A stretch of DNA of 64,000 bases from Amylostereum areolatum (GCA_012932865.1 SAXG01000019.1:62001-126000); one strand, 5' to 3'; positions 43,333 to 56,239 are shown, counted from the stretch's first letter. Numbers and translations are program-made. The notes: a model not told the origin generated them from the letters alone.

Positions 43333-43765
43333 TGTCCCCACCACCCTCGTCACTGCACCCACTGTGGCGTCCCCAATGCCCTTGGTGCTGTCTTTGCTAC
43401 CCCACTCCTCCTACGCCTTGTGTACCTGTACCTACATCTGATAGTGTAACCCATGTACCCAATCTGTAGAATGATAAATAATGATTTTTTAAACCCTAAA
43501 ATATGTGCACACAACAACTTGGATATGTCTTGGGAGCTCCTTGCAGAATCTGAGGCTACTTGAGCATGTCCTTGGGCATCCAAACCTAGCTTGGGGTTTC
43601 TGGATTACAACTTTTATGACCTTGAGGTCTACTTGCCAAGTGGACCCAAGGCTCCTCCCAAGACAAATGTGACCTTGGGCCAGTAAGTGACCCGGCTTGG
43701 GCAAGGCACATGTTACTTGGGGCTTGGGCCCTTGGGGGCCTTGCCCAAGGGCCCCAAGGGCCTGT

Positions 43766-43789
43766 CAAGTACTCAGAGTTTTGCTGATG
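43766..43789 (-). repeat. Right terminal inverted repeat (24 bp)
   Basis: Exact reverse complement of 41774-41797, preceded by a CCAAG/CTTGG-rich arm that includes a hairpin-forming GGGGCCTTGCCCAAGGGCCC-like stretch at about 43735-43760. Confidence 0.9.
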
Positions 43790-44979
43790 ACGTAGGTTCT
43801 CATCATCATCTATATTGTAGCTTTCGAGCCCGAGGGGGTTGAGATCAGGTTGCATGAGAAAGAGGGATATGTTGGGGTCCATTGCAGAGGTAGGATTTGA
43901 GTTCGCGTGGTGGCAGACAACTTGAGACGGTGAAGAGACTCAGTCAGTGCCCCGTTTCCCGCGACAGCGGCCGGCAAGCACCGAACTCAGGCCGACTTGT
44001 CGGAAAGCCTTTGCTCCTCAAGTGTAAAATATCTCGGAAGGGCTACGGTTTACTCAATGGCATAAAATATTTGAGATTTGAGATCAGAGTTTGATTTCAA
44101 ACATGTATAACTAGAACAAAATATTATTGCGAGGCTACGGGAAGTCATCCAATATTGACGAACGTCGAAAGGTCGTTCGTCGCCGGCCTTTGCCGGCCTG
44201 TCCGCAGACGGGGTCCGGGAGCTCACGTGGTAGGCGCCAGTATCATGTGACCCACACGCGCTCGACGCGACCTCAGGGACTCGGAGTACGATTCTGAGTC
44301 TCTGACGAACCGTGATTGGACGGAAGATAACGATGATCAGGGTCCAGACAACTGAGACAGGATCTGCGCCAATGAGGCTCGATGATCTTCCCCTCAGGAG
44401 TCAGTGACACAGCCATGCCCTACACGCGTGCCCCAAACAGTGGAAAACACCAAACCAGACCTCCTCCAAGGTTCACCTCCGCGCTTCCGAGAGGACGAGA
44501 AATGTATACATTGGAGCATTAGCGAGGAAGGGGCAGGGGAGCACTTATGGGGACCGATTCACCAGAATTAAGAGAAACGAGTTGTGTATGGAAAGGGGAG
44601 ACGTGAGAGAAGAGAAGATAGGCGTGAGGAGACCGTGTGCGTGGTACAGAGGTATACAAACAACAGAAAGTCCCAAGGAGACAAAGACCAGGAGAGAGCA
44701 GTCTAAAGATGGGTGGGAAGCTTTGTGAGGTGATGACGGATGGATGTTTATAACGGAGATGGATAGGGCAGTGAGTGAGTGAGATATGGACGGATGGTTG
44801 GTATGATATGGCTGAAGGAATGTCGTGGTAGAATCGTACGGGGAAGGCAAAAGATAAGCGATATAAACAGCGTAAAAACGAGAGGGGTGGTAGAATCGCC
44901 AGCAGGAGAGAACCAGACTGCGAACCCAAGGACATGGCACATCATATACAAGCGCCGCGCACGCATAGCAACAGGCGGT
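43790..44979. other. Intergenic, no gene seen
   Basis: Short frames only. Position 44165-44215 has CG-rich near-inverted words (CGTTCGTCGCCGG / CCGGCCTGTCCG). The right half is the 3' flank of the - strand Pro-rich gene. Confidence 0.4.
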
Positions 44980-45785
44980 CTACTCCTCGTCCGCGACGAG
45001 GCACACTGACAGCCCACTGCGGACGTACGACGACCCCGTGGCAGGCGAGCCGCACCGGCGCACGGGCCCACGCATGGGACGGGCGCGTCCTGCACGGTTG
45101 AGGAGGAGCTTGGCGACGAGGCGGGCGGAATGGTCGCGCGGAGGGTGCGGACGGATGAGAGGAAGCGGGTCGGAGGTGTACCCTGAGGAAATAAGGGTCG
45201 CGCGGCGCGGCACGGGGGCGCTGCGGGATTGCATGGGCGCCGGGGGATCTGCGAAGGGGTTTCCGATAGTGTGGGTTCTCGGGGGAGAGGGGTTGGTGTT
45301 GGTGGATGGTGCGGGGAAGGGTTGGGAGGGGTGGTAGGATATGGCGTTACGTCGGGGGGGAGGGGGCGCGCGGCGGGTGGGGGTTGGACGGACGTAGGGC
45401 GGGCCTGGGTTCATGCGGGGAGCGTACACCATTGGTGATTGGTGTTGTTGGGAGGGGGACGGGGATTGGGAGGGGTAGGATGGGGCGGCGCGGCCGAGGA
45501 GGAAGGGCACGTTGTGGGCGCGGCGGGATGTCGCGGGCATGTTGGAGTAGAGGACGTGCATGTGGGGGATGGGGGCGGGACGTTGGGTGGAGATCATCGT
45601 GTGCGTTGGCGAGCTGGGGAGTTTTGGTGAGGAGGGGTGGTTACGTGGACGCAGGAGGAAGGCGATGCGGGGCGGTGCGGTGTTGTTAGGCTCGGAGTTG
45701 AACGTGGGTGACGATGACGGGAATGAGGGCGGGGTCGACGAGGACGACGAGGACGGGTGGGAGGAGGGAGGAGATGAGGAGGGCG
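44980..45785 (-). CDS. Hypothetical Pro/Ser-rich protein, 3' exon
   Basis: Read on the - strand: an exon open from an acceptor-like CCCCGCAG at 45786-45788 to the TAG at 44980. It encodes a Ser/Pro-rich stretch, then NSEPNNTAPPRIAFLLRPRNH, a Pro-rich linker and a better-ordered basic C terminus (RATLISSGYTSDPLPLIR, HSARLVAKLLLNRAG). A TAA sits in frame just upstream (about 45813), so the 5' exon(s) must lie further right; the first Met within this exon is at 45597. No domain recognised. Natural-looking C terminus and splice context make a gene more likely than chance. Confidence 0.45.
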
Positions 45786-45788
45786 CTG

Positions 45789-48700
45789 CGGGGAGGAAAG
45801 GGCGGAGCGGTTATAAGCGGATGGCTGGGCGGTCACATTCCCAGGGGCAGGGACTTCTCTTGCTTCTTTTGGCGGACAATGCGATCCCGGGCGGAGCAGG
45901 AACACGACCCGAGCCGACAAGCGATCAGCCACGTCGCGAGCGCCCAGCCGAGGCCAGTCGAGGCGGTGTCCCCCGTCCCCCGTCGACGTCCAGCACTCCC
46001 CTCCCCGAGTCCCCGTCGTGTCCCCCAACGACGACCGTGGTACACAGAGTAAATAGACAATGTCTCACCGCGGTTCGGTACGTAAACACCTCATCAAAAA
46101 GGCTCCTTATTTTCCTCCTCCAAATCGCGTTCTTGTTCCCGACTTGAAGAACAAAGGCACTACCTCGTTGGGGCTGAGGGAAGAGCCTGTCGTCGTCGAG
46201 AACGAGAAGATCCCTTGAGGCGGATGGGGAAAGGCGCCGCGTGTCCCCGGCGTGTCGAGATAGATGCTGGATGACGACAGACACTACGCTTTTGTCCTCT
46301 CCCTCTCAACGGTGGGTATCGAACCCGTTCCCGGTGGGAGCGCGCAGGACCGTATCCTCCTCCCTTGCTTTGCCGACCCTCGAAACCTGTGCGCGCCTGT
46401 ATGGACAATGCACGGTGTGTATTTGTCGACCCTCGAGTTGGATCATCAGACTCACTTTTAGACTGACATCCGCATCGCGACTTGTCACTTGGACAGCACC
46501 ACCATCACCATCAACTTCGCGCTCTTCCCCTCAGGCCTCGTTCGACCTAGCTTCTCGTCATATTCCGCGCTTCGACCGCCCCTAGGGCTCCGTCCATCTA
46601 CCCCAGTTGTTCTCCAAGTTCCGTCGCGAACATCTGATATACTAGCATGCCGTACACATCAGCGCTTCGACAACCCCTGTGCCACATCCATCTTCAAGCT
46701 CACGCCACTCAGGGTAACTTATGGACCTACGTTTATATGTGGACCGCGGCGGATCTAACATCGTCCACATGACGCCAGGTATCCTGCTTGCGCACAACGG
46801 GTTCGTCGTATACTTATGGATTGATTCCGGGGACAGCGTTTCCTTCGCGCCTCCACCAGGGTGCGCGATCGTACTCGGTGCATATGCAACACGCGATGCA
46901 CATAGGTTGCGCGGTGGTCGAGCGTGCATATATTCCGGCTACCGTCCAGTTATCCTATCCACCCCCCAGCCCGCTCCGAACTAGATCCTTCCCGACCCCA
47001 CAATACCCAACTTTCAATTGAATGCACAGTGCACAGCATACAGTACTTACCCGGCTCTCCACCACCGCCCCATACCTACTGTACTTCGAAACAAGGTAGG
47101 GCTCACACGCAGCCCCACGGTATCTCTTCTCTTCTTCCTTCGCCTTCTCCGCACATGTTCTCCGCCGCACCAGACGGCTCCTGGACCGTTCGAGCTTGGG
47201 CCCGGCTCGTGCGCGCAAGCTTTGGGACTGAGGAATGGATCGTGCGCTGCGTGGGACGTCCACGGGCGAGTAAACTTACAGCGCCCAGCGTCGATTTTGA
47301 CTTCAGGCGTCGGGTCCCGGGAAGGGACCCCGCAAGGGATCGAGGTGAAGTCTTGGAGATAAAGCGTACGTTCTGCCAAGCCTAGCTATGTAAGTGAGGA
47401 TCTCTGTACTTGGAGACAACCTAATCGCGCTCAATCTTTTCGGTTACTTGCGTGCACGTAGATGGAGACAGAAATGGACGGGACGGGGGGCTAGCGTGGA
47501 TTGAGCGTGGAGACAGAATAGAATTGACGCGTACCGACGTATGGATCACGTGGATACCGTTTTCCCAGCACGTGAGTCTCCTCATCCTGAATCTCTTGAG
47601 TCTTGAAGTTCCTCATCGACAAGACACCCAATCCACGGCACCACCATGCCTACTTCCTGGCACAGATGTACCTCTTGAATCCCGCTGCTTATTGACGCGC
47701 ACGTTTGCCTAATTCTATAACATGATCCCCATCGAACCCGCCAAGCTTTTCACATTTTACCTCGCTTTGACCGTCGCCGTATGCATCCGTGGCCCACCGA
47801 CCACACGGCTCTAGGTCCCTGCCCAAACAAGGCTCATCTGGGCACAGGGATGAATAGGTGGGGAATCGATCTAGACCATGGGTACGTCAAAGGCTAATCT
47901 TCTATGAACCGGAGCATGGGTGGATGCAGGGGTATGGGAGGGATTGGCTGGAATGCGGGAGGGTGAGGAGTACCGGTGGGCGGGGGTGGCGAAGAGTTTT
48001 CATGCTGGGATGACGGCATGGCGCATGACCTGGTCGATGAACTCTCGGTTTACTGAAAATTGAGTGTATTTCGCGATCTGGGCAAGTGCGGGACCTGGCC
48101 GCCATCGTCGTCGAGGATTGCAAGTCGAGTCGCTGCGCAAGGCAGCTACGGGGCCTAACCCAGACTGCTCTGACTGCTTGTGCTTGTGCTCGTCGGTGAG
48201 TCCTCTCGCTAGCACAGTCGAAGGGTTTCTACGCGGGCTTACTGTATAGATACCGACCTTGTGCGAGCTCGGAAGGGCCATTCCGCCGATGGAGTTCACC
48301 AACCTGTGTATCCTCGCCTGCGCAGAGCGACAAAGCTCAGGGGAATATGAGCCCCAGTGACCCTCGCATGCTCTGCTTAGCGTCCCGTCCCCTGCGTTTT
48401 TCAAGTCCGCCCGCGTTCTGTTCACGGACGTCCTCTCTCCCCGAATTCCGCCGCTTGCAGCCCCCCCAAAGCAGTCGCACTTCCAAACGTGCGAGCTTCC
48501 TTCGTCTTCGTCGGGTCCACGCGTCCCTTCTGCGGGCGATCGTTCACGTTATTTAAGCTGGGATGTGATCCCGGGCATAGCGTAAGTAATTGACCGCGCT
48601 CATTGGCACCCGTGAGCCTACATGCCCACCGGACGCATTTCGTCCCCTTCGTCGGGCTCGGGAGCTCGCCAGTGGTGCGTCCGGGATCGCACATCGGAGG

Positions 48701-48840
48701 CTTTCTCACCCAAAGCTGGCAGCATTGTCTTGACGCAGGGGCGCGGTGCGATTAGCAATATATACGCACCCAAGCCAGTCACGGCCCTTCCCTTTCCCTT
48801 TCCTACTTTCCCCCCTCTTTCTTCGGCACCGCGAAAGATC
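45789..48840. other. Interval with no assignable gene
   Basis: A 53-codon + frame starting MSHRGSVRKHLIKKAPYFP (46060) and - strand pieces such as QIAKYTQFSVNREFIDQVMRH (about 48000-48080) look protein-like, but no complete structure emerges. The upstream exon(s) of the Pro-rich gene should lie in its left part. AATATATA at 48757-48764 is a candidate TATA element for the DUF6534 gene starting at 48841. Confidence 0.35.
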
Positions 48841-50698
48841 ATGAACACGACAGCGAACACGGCGACGGCGCATCCGGCAGATATCTTGGGTCCGAACGTG
48901 ATCGCGATGTTCTTCGAGGCGCTCGAGACCGGGTTCATCATCGCGCAATCGATCCGGTTCTGGGAGCGGTCGGTCAGGGAGCCGCCGTGGTTGCTCGGGA
49001 CGGTTGCGTTCGTCACCGTCGTTGCGCTGTACGCCGTCCGGTCGCTCGCTCGTATGGCTAGGCGCTGATTCACAGGCGGGCGGGGGGGAAGGTTCCAGAC
49101 CGCGGCGGGGATGGCGGATTTCTGGAGGGTATACGTCGCGAATTACGGAGATTTTGTGCGTCGGTTCCGCTTTGGTACCCTGAGGGGAGCAGGAAACTGA
49201 GAGGACGTTCGTCAGGCGGAGGTACTAACGTTTGGGTGGCCGCAACTAGCCCAATCGACCGTGGTGAGCGCGGAGCTTTCTAATCATTGAAGCTGAATGA
49301 TGTTGACCTTGGGTGCTTCGGACGTGCAGACGATGCTCATGGCCGCACCCGTGCAAGTCTTCCTCATTTGGAGGTGTTGGACTGTACGTGCGTTTCTCCA
49401 TCCCGACACTCGAGTGACCGCTCAGGAGGCGTTGTAGGTTTTGGACAGGAATTGGTTTGCCATCGTACGCTTGCTGGATGGCTGATCTTGACGAACAGGA
49501 ACGTGATATCTTACGCACGGCGCAGGTCCCCCTGGTCCTCCTTCTCGCGGCATCCGTCGTCAGCAGCATCATCGTGACCGCGCAATGTTTTACGATTAAC
49601 TTCGTCGGTCTCTTTCCTACGGATGGGCAGACGCCTAGCAGCATGGGAGCAGCGCTTTCGACTCCGTGTACGTCCTTCCACCCGATCGTAGACAGGGCAC
49701 GGGCTGAATTTCGTCGAACGCAGTCATTTTATCCCTCGTTATGCCCGCAGGTGCGTCCCTCCCCCCTTCTCAGAGGGAAGACCTGTTAACTTTCAGTCGG
49801 GCTGCAGTTTTGGATATCGCGCTGACGACGATATGTGGGTGCTGGCGCGCTTTCACGGTGGCGTTGTGTGAGCTCATGACGAGTGCGTCGCAGTGCTCAC
49901 GTTCCTTCTCCGCTCGCGCTCGAATGTGTATACCAAGAGGTTCCGCCGTGTACGGGTTCACGCCTCTCGCCTAGCTGTGGCTCGAATCATCGCGCTGACG
50001 GACACCGCTGGACTTCTACTAGATCCTTCTGAGACTCATTATCATCGTGTGGGAGGTCGCCGTGCCGCCGAGTGCATGCGCCATCACCGCACTCGTGACG
50101 TACATCGTTCTGGTCAGTTTTCCATGCTTCAGCACCCCAGCTCGTCGTTTGCCTAACATGCAGAACTGCTCGTACTCTCGGACGTGATGCCAGTCCAACA
50201 AGAATTTCTGGGACCTCGCTTTCCAGGCCATATTGGGCAAACTCTACGTAATATCGCTGCTCGTCACTCTGTACGCCTCGTTTTGATCTCCTTCGTCGTC
50301 GCTCTCATGGATGTTTTCTTGATGTGCAGGAACGCCCGGTTCGACATTGCGATGTCTGAAACGAACACGCACTTTCCTACCCTCACCGGGAGCCTTGGGC
50401 TGGGCGGGTTGGGCGGCTCTCGGCGCCGTGGCGGACCCCAGTTCCTCCAGAACAGCGAGACGACGGGGCCGACGACACACTTCCGCGTATCCGTGCGTTG
50501 GCCGTGTTCGTTGTGGTTGGTGCGCTCGTGATGACAGAGGAACTATTTCAGATCGTGTCGGACGTGATCGAGCGGCCGACGGTGCCTGCGAGTCTCGTGT
50601 TGGGCAGTGGCTCCGAAACGTCACTCACGCGCTCGGTGGATGTGGGGGTGCAAGGGGAGCCGGAGATGAAAGGGAAGAGGAGGGAGTTTGGACGCTGA
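48841..50698 (+). CDS. DUF6534-family multi-pass membrane protein
   Basis: Reconstructed by splice signals and exon-by-exon comparison with 59675-61864. Exon 1 (48841-49028) has LGPNVIAMFFEALETGFI and TVAFVTVVAL. Exon 2 (49092-49155, 64 nt, the same length as in the paralog) has AAGMADFWRVYVANYGDF. Then TMLMAAPVQVFLIWRCWT; VLDRNWFAI; a long helix VPLVLLLAASVVSSIIVTAQ; RAAVLDIALTTILLTFLL with RSRSNVYTKRFRR; LRLIIIVWEVAVPPSACAI; NFWDLAFQAILGKLYVISLLVTL; and an NARFDIAMSETNTHFP tail. The last exon ends at the TGA at 50696-50698. About seven hydrophobic helices, cytoplasmic-type charged C terminus. Role unknown; the NAR motif after the last helix is typical of the family. Confidence 0.78.
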
Positions 50699-51252
50699 GG
50701 GAGACAATCAGTTTTTCGTGGATTTTGTGGACGGGTATCCAGGTTACTTATATTCTAATATGTATTTGAATGTTCAGAAGAACGCAGGGCACAGTCGGAA
50801 GTGGAAGTGCGTCTCAAGCTGTTACGATGCTACGTGCAGGTCATGCTCCGACCAACCCCAGGAAAAGCGATGAAAATTGAAATGAAATCGGCTCTTGCAA
50901 CGCTGCGAAAACACGCATTCCCCTACGTGCCCACATTTTCCATCAGCGCTTGCAGTATTCCATCGTCGCGAGTGCCAGCACAGAGCCTCGCTGACTACGT
51001 AGTCGAAGAGAAGCGGAAAAGGGAAGGAAAATGGAATAAATCTAGGGATTAGAGACGGGCTATTTGCACATGTTTACGATTGCTCCGATTTGGGCATCGA
51101 CCGCAGCCTTCGTTTATTAAATCGCCTTTCTCTCTTCCCCGCCGTCCTCCTTCTCCTCCTCGTCATCTCCAACGACGCCGCCTTGCCCGCCCTTCCCGCC
51201 ACGCCGGCCGTAGCCCGCTCTTTGACTCCGCTCCCGCCCCTCCCGACCCAGG
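50699..51252. other. Intergenic with a pyrimidine-rich promoter-like tract
   Basis: 51120-51250 is strongly CT-rich on the + strand, as is common just upstream of fungal transcription starts, and precedes the hypothetical gene at 51253. No gene seen. Confidence 0.4.
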
Positions 51253-52490
51253 ATGATCTACCTGCAATCCTTCATGCGTACCGCCGACTCCCGACTCCCT
51301 TTCACCCATTCTTCCACCCTTAGCGACAAGACCAACGCCCCTACCCCGACCATGTGTGTGGGTCCATCGTCGAAGCAGACGACAAGGGGTATCGGTCTGC
51401 GTGGCGTACATAAGGCCGCGCCTACCGTGGCTCTCACCAGCGCAAGCGTCTCCTCCGCCCTCGCACACGATGGCTCATCAAAGACCTCGGCACGCTCATC
51501 GCACAACTTTGTTCCCTTTCCGTCCACCCCAGACGCGGATTGGGCATTGTATGCATTTGAGGACACCGCTGCCGATCCCTTCGCTGGGCCAGCGTCGAGC
51601 ATTACGTCGGCCGCCCACGTGGAGAACGCGCTGAAACGCCCGTTGCCGTCCCAGGAGACGCGTAGGAAGCGCTGCCAAGTGCCGCCTGCTCAGTCTTCGC
51701 ATGGTGCTGGTGAGCCGTTTCCGTTCTTTGCATGGATCATGGCTCCTGAACACGTCTGCCTGCAGCTCCTCGACGCCGCTCGGTCGTCGTGGCATCTCCC
51801 CGACCCCGTCTCGCGACCTCTACCGCGGGCGCGCCCACCGCGAAAAGGCCGAAGAAGAACAAGCGGGTCGTCGCCGACATGCAGTTCACCGCGGATGTTC
51901 ATCGGAGTATCATGCACAGCATGCGCGTGGACGAGGACTGCAAGATGGCCGTCGATGGAGAGGTCGATGTATTGCTTGCGCAGGACAAGGCGCTCGTGGA
52001 TCGGCTTTGGAAAAGCCTTCGGGAGCAGGGGTGCAGCCCGGTGCTGATCGATGGGAGCTCGTCGACGTCGAAGGTTGTCAAGGTCGAGGCGAAGGACGGT
52101 GTGGAGGCAGACGTCGTCATGGACGGTGTCGTTGCTGAGCCGCCTGTGGTGGAGCTCGCGCTTGCAAAATCCTCCGTCGTCTCCCTTCCAATTCCTCCCG
52201 CCCCGACGTGTCCACCTCCTTCACCCCCAACCGTCGTCACGTGCCCTCCCGCCGCCACGACCCCATCTCCGTCCCCGCCTCGATCAACTCCTCCGCCTTC
52301 CCCACTCTCCGGTCCGCGCGTCTACCGGATGCCCCAACTTGTTGCGACGATGATCATGCGTCATCGCGAACGAACCGTCGGCAAAGGTCGTCCGCCATCA
52401 CCTACCAGCCGTGGGCGCGTCAAGATCCCGAGTCCGCTCTCGAAAACGACGGTCGTTCTGGACTCGACCGTCGAGCATCAAAACCCTTGA
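51253..52490 (+). CDS. Hypothetical protein with a basic nuclear-localisation-like motif
   Basis: Two exons: 51253-51709 and 51766-52490, joined in phase across an intron GTGAGC...CTGCAG (51710-51765); without splicing the first frame degenerates. The start may be 51253 or the in-frame ATG at 51352. The product is about 390 residues. It has a Ser/Ala-rich N terminus with DADWALYAFEDTAADPFAGP, a basic KRPKKNKR cluster just after the splice, a helical central block (DVHRSIMHSMRVDEDCKMAVDGEVDVLLAQD ending in KSLREQG, given here in parts), a long Pro/Ser linker and a C-terminal YRMPQLVATMIMRHRERT. No known domain seen; the basic cluster suggests a nuclear protein. Confidence 0.65.
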
Positions 52491-53943
52491 CCTTCCAACC
52501 CTACCCCATCTTTCATCGATTCCCATACCCTGCCATCCTCTGCATTTCCCCCCCTCGCATTCATCGCTCTTCCTTTGGTTCCAGGTCTTCAAGGATTCAT
52601 TGTCTTCTTTCATCATCCAATGCACATACAACTCATACATCTCGGATTAGGACGCCGACATCGCTCTCGTGTATCATTATGTCTTGTCTATACTGCGCCG
52701 CCCTCCTAATCCTCCTCATCCACTCTCTTCCTCGTCACGACGCCCTCACGATCCGCTCCTTCCCACTGTCGTCCCTACGCAGTCAGGTCGGGGCAAGGCA
52801 CCTTACCCTCCCTCTATAATCTCTCTCTATAGGCATCCTTCTATTTTATCCACGTCCGGGTCGCTGCCTTTTCTCTCCGCCCGTGGCCTTCCCCGCGTGC
52901 TTGTTGCATTGCTTTCTTGGGTTCGATATTTAGTTATCCTGAACCCTGCAGTCGCTCATTCTCTCTTCTTCTAGCCTGAAGGATTTGCCTCTTTTTGGCG
53001 CTTTGATAGTGTACATTCCGGACTCTTTTTCTTGTTCGTGTGCATAGGCTTTCTGGTATCTTCGCTGTCAGGATACGGTAGCATATTATGAATGCGCATG
53101 CACATGCCCCACGCGCCCCCTGTTCAGCGAGGATCGACCATGGACAGATGCCCGTTTCGGCGAGGAGCTAACAGTTCTGTATACAGGTCGAGGCACGAAA
53201 TACACGCCATACACCGCCGGCCTTTCTTCAAGCCATGTCGTTCCCTGCTATCTACAAGGACCGTATGCTCGTCATGATACGTGCATTGCAGGCTGGGAAT
53301 GTCATCGCTTACGACGAGGCTTTTTGCAGATGGATAGAATCCTTCAGGCTTCCATAGGTACCGCTGCATGACCCCTGGTCGACTTCCTGGTAAGTACAAC
53401 GCACAAGGACGACGCGCTCAGTGCCTATCGCATCGAGTCAGCCTTGGTCCGCGCGGCCCGTCATCTGACGGCGTCGTCCTCCGTCGTTCTCACTCGGCGT
53501 AATTATAGGCTCAACGCCTGTGAGCGGCGGGGAAGCTCGAGCCCGTTATCGCTCTTCACTCCCGGTGCGCGGAACAAGAAGACGGACGTTTCTCCGCCAC
53601 GAAGACCCGCGTTGGGCCATTCTTTCCCGCCGGCGTATTCACTCACGCTTATCGCCCATTGAAGAGGCCACGGCGGCCACGCGACGAGGGATCGTACGGC
53701 TCTCATCCTACACCCGCCACACCGAAGAATGGACCATGACGTACCCACGACAGTGCCCCGCTGCAGTCCTGGCGCGAATCGCGGAGGACTGGGACGCCCA
53801 TCGATAGGATACAAGATCCGCCGTACCAAAGGCACCCTCACCTTGGGATTCAGCACTATAAAGTCTGGACGAAAATACCGCACAGGAGCCCAGAGCTCGC
53901 CGCGCTCTTCTTCCTCCCTCTCGTCCTCCCCATCGACCGCACG
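52491..53943. other. Intergenic region upstream of the sedolisin gene
   Basis: The left part is CT-rich 3' flank. Around 53230-53470 the + strand reads MSFPAIYKDRMLVMIRAL and similar scraps, but with stops and no domain. The right end contains the TATA box of the sedolisin gene. Confidence 0.4.
53857..53863 (+). promoter_or_regulatory. TATA box of the sedolisin gene
   Basis: TATAAAG lies 81 bp before the ATG at 53944, in a normal position for a fungal core promoter. Confidence 0.5.
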
Positions 53944-56239
53944 ATGCTCGCGCTCACATTTCTCGCACTGGCGCTGCCCCTCGCAGGCGTGTCCGCGACG
54001 CCGCTCGCCCGCGACATGGTCGTGCACGAGAAACGCGACGCGGTCCCCACCGGGTTCGTCAAGCTCGGCGCGGCGCCCGCCGCGCAGACGTTGACGCTCC
54101 GACTTGGGCTCGTGCAGAGCGACCCGGCAGGGCTCGAGGAGCGGCTCATGGCCGTCAGCACGCCGAGCAGCGCCGAGTACGGGCAATTCCTCACGCAGGA
54201 CCAGGTAAGGTGTTTCCCGCTATTCTTGTTATCGTTGCGCGCGCTGACTTGGCGTCGTCCTTGGCGTTGGCTTTCGGTGGTGGTGGTGGTGTATCTGGGT
54301 GGACGCTGGGGGATTCTCGTAGGTCTCGTCGTTCATCACGCCGAAGCAGGACACGCTCGACCAGGTGAACGCGTTCTTGAGTGCGAACGGGATCCGCGCG
54401 ACGCCGATCTCGCCCGCGGGCGATGTGCTCAGCATGGACGTCACCGTCGCGCAGGCGAACGCGCTCTTCGCGGCCGAGTTCGACACGTTCAAGCACACCG
54501 CGACCGGGAAGGAAGCCGTGCGCACGCTCGCGTACTCAATCCCAGCCTCGCTCAAAGGCCACCTCGACTTCGTGCACCCGACCATCACGTGCGCTCTTCC
54601 GTGTTTTCGTGGGGGCGATGGACAGTCGTACTAAGGGTGTGTGGTGGACAGGTTCCCGCAGAACCTGCAGCGTCAACCGCTGGCGTCGATCCCGCTGCCC
54701 AAGGGCGTGACCCCGCTCCGGTCGACGGCGAACCTGAGCTCGAACGCGGTGCCAACGTCGTGCGAGTCGGTCGTCACGCCGGCGTGCGTGCAGGCGATGT
54801 ACGGCATCCCGACGACGCCCGCAACACAGAGCTCGAGCGGGCTCGGCGTGTCCGGGTTCATCGACCAGTTCGCGAACCAGAGGGATCTCGAGGTGAGCGA
54901 CCGATGCTCGCCCTGGTTGTAGTGTGCAGGGCGCTGACTGTCGTGTGATGACTAGATATTCTTGTTGAACTTCAGGCCAGATATGCCGGACACGACGACG
55001 TTCGCGCTGCAGACGCTCGACGGCGGTGAGAACCCTCAGGAAGCGGATGAGACTGGGATCGAAGCCGTAAGTGCTCCACGTTGCACCCTCCTCTATCGTA
55101 TCCTCGCGGTGAGACTGATTGGGATGCTTCGGGTTGGAAAGAATCTGGACACGCAGTACACGGTCGGGATCGCGACAGGCGTGCCGGTGACGTTCATCTC
55201 CGTCGGGGACGACCAGGAAGACGACGTGTTCGGGTTCATGGACATCATCAACTTCCTCCTCGCGGAGGCCAACCCGCCGCACGTGCTCACGACGAGCTAC
55301 GGCTCGAACGAGAACGAGATTTCTGCATCGGTCGCCAAGTGAGCGCTCTCTTTGCTTTTATGGTAGTGGGGCGCGAGCTGATGAGTGGGTGAAAGCAACC
55401 TCTGCAACGCGTACATGCAGCTCGGTGCCCGCGGCACGTCGATCTTGTTCTCCTCAGGCGATGGTGGCGTGTCGGGATCGCAATCGGGGTCTTGCACGAC
55501 CTTCGTGCCGACCTTCCCCTCCGGTTGCCCCTTGTACGCCGTCTTCCTTCCCTCTCTTCTTCCACCTATCCTAATCAACCCACCGCCACCGCCACTTCAC
55601 AGCATGACCTCCGTCGGCGCAACGAACCCGACCCAGCCCGAAACCGCCTCCGACTTCTCCTCCGGCGGATTCTCCAACACATTCGCTCAACCTTCGTACC
55701 AAGCTGCCGCGGTCTCGTCCTACCTCTCCCGTTTGGGCACGACTAACAGCGGCAAGTTCAACGCCGCAGGGCGCGCGTTCCCCGACATCGCGGCCGTCGG
55801 GAACGACGTCGAGATCGTCGTGGAAGATGAAGGAGGGCTGGTCGCGGGCACGAGCTGCTCGAGCCCGATCTTTGCGAGCGTAATTGCGCTATTGAACGAC
55901 GAGCTGGTCGCGGCGGGGAAGAGCCCGCTCGGGTTCTTGAACCCGTTCTTATACTCGACGGGCGCGGCAGCCTTGAACGATATCACGTCGGGTAAGTGTT
56001 TATTTCTGCAGGGCCTTCTTGGGATAGGAGCTTATGGTGGCGATGGGGTCGTTTTTAGGCAGCAACCCCGGGTGCGGGACGAATGGCTTCCCGGCGATGA
56101 CAGGATGGGACCCGGTACGTCCTTTCGTGCTGGCTCATAGCAGTCTTTGGTACTCGTGCTAATGCCAGACGATGATACTTAGATCACCGGGCTGGGTACA
56201 CCCAACTTTGCCGCACTCCGCACGGCGGTCGGACTCTGA
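53944..56239 (+). CDS. Sedolisin-family serine-carboxyl peptidase (S53, tripeptidyl-peptidase type)
   Basis: Nine exons keep phase throughout: 53944-54204, 54323-54588, 54652-54892, 54956-55066, 55142-55338, 55396-55533, 55603-55991, 56059-56114, 56183-56239, giving 571 residues. An N-terminal signal peptide (MLALTFLALALPLAGVSA) is followed by a pro-kumamolisin propeptide (to about residue 200) and the S53 catalytic domain. The catalytic Glu and Asp are in IEANLD (about E292, D296, across the intron at 55067-55141), the oxyanion Asp in SSGDGG (about D381), and the nucleophile in AGTSCSSP (about S489). The C-terminal calcium site is carried by ALNDI and GWDPITGLGTPNF. Such secreted acid peptidases remove tripeptides or cut internally at low pH. 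All key residues are present, so it should be active after self-processing. Confidence 0.93.

Larger units (their letters stand above)
41774..43789. mobile_element. Non-autonomous TIR DNA transposon carrying host DNA
   Basis: Perfect 24-bp terminal inverted repeats (41774-41797 and 43766-43789, outer end CATCAGCAAAACTCTGAG) bound 2,016 bp. Both arms are packed with CTTGG / CCAAG words (about 41797-41950 and 43520-43765), like the subterminal transposase-binding repeats of hAT- or KDZ-type elements. The interior has a minisatellite and a septin gene fragment; no transposase frame is present. Flanking bases share only AC, so the target duplication and superfamily remain undetermined. Confidence 0.8.
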
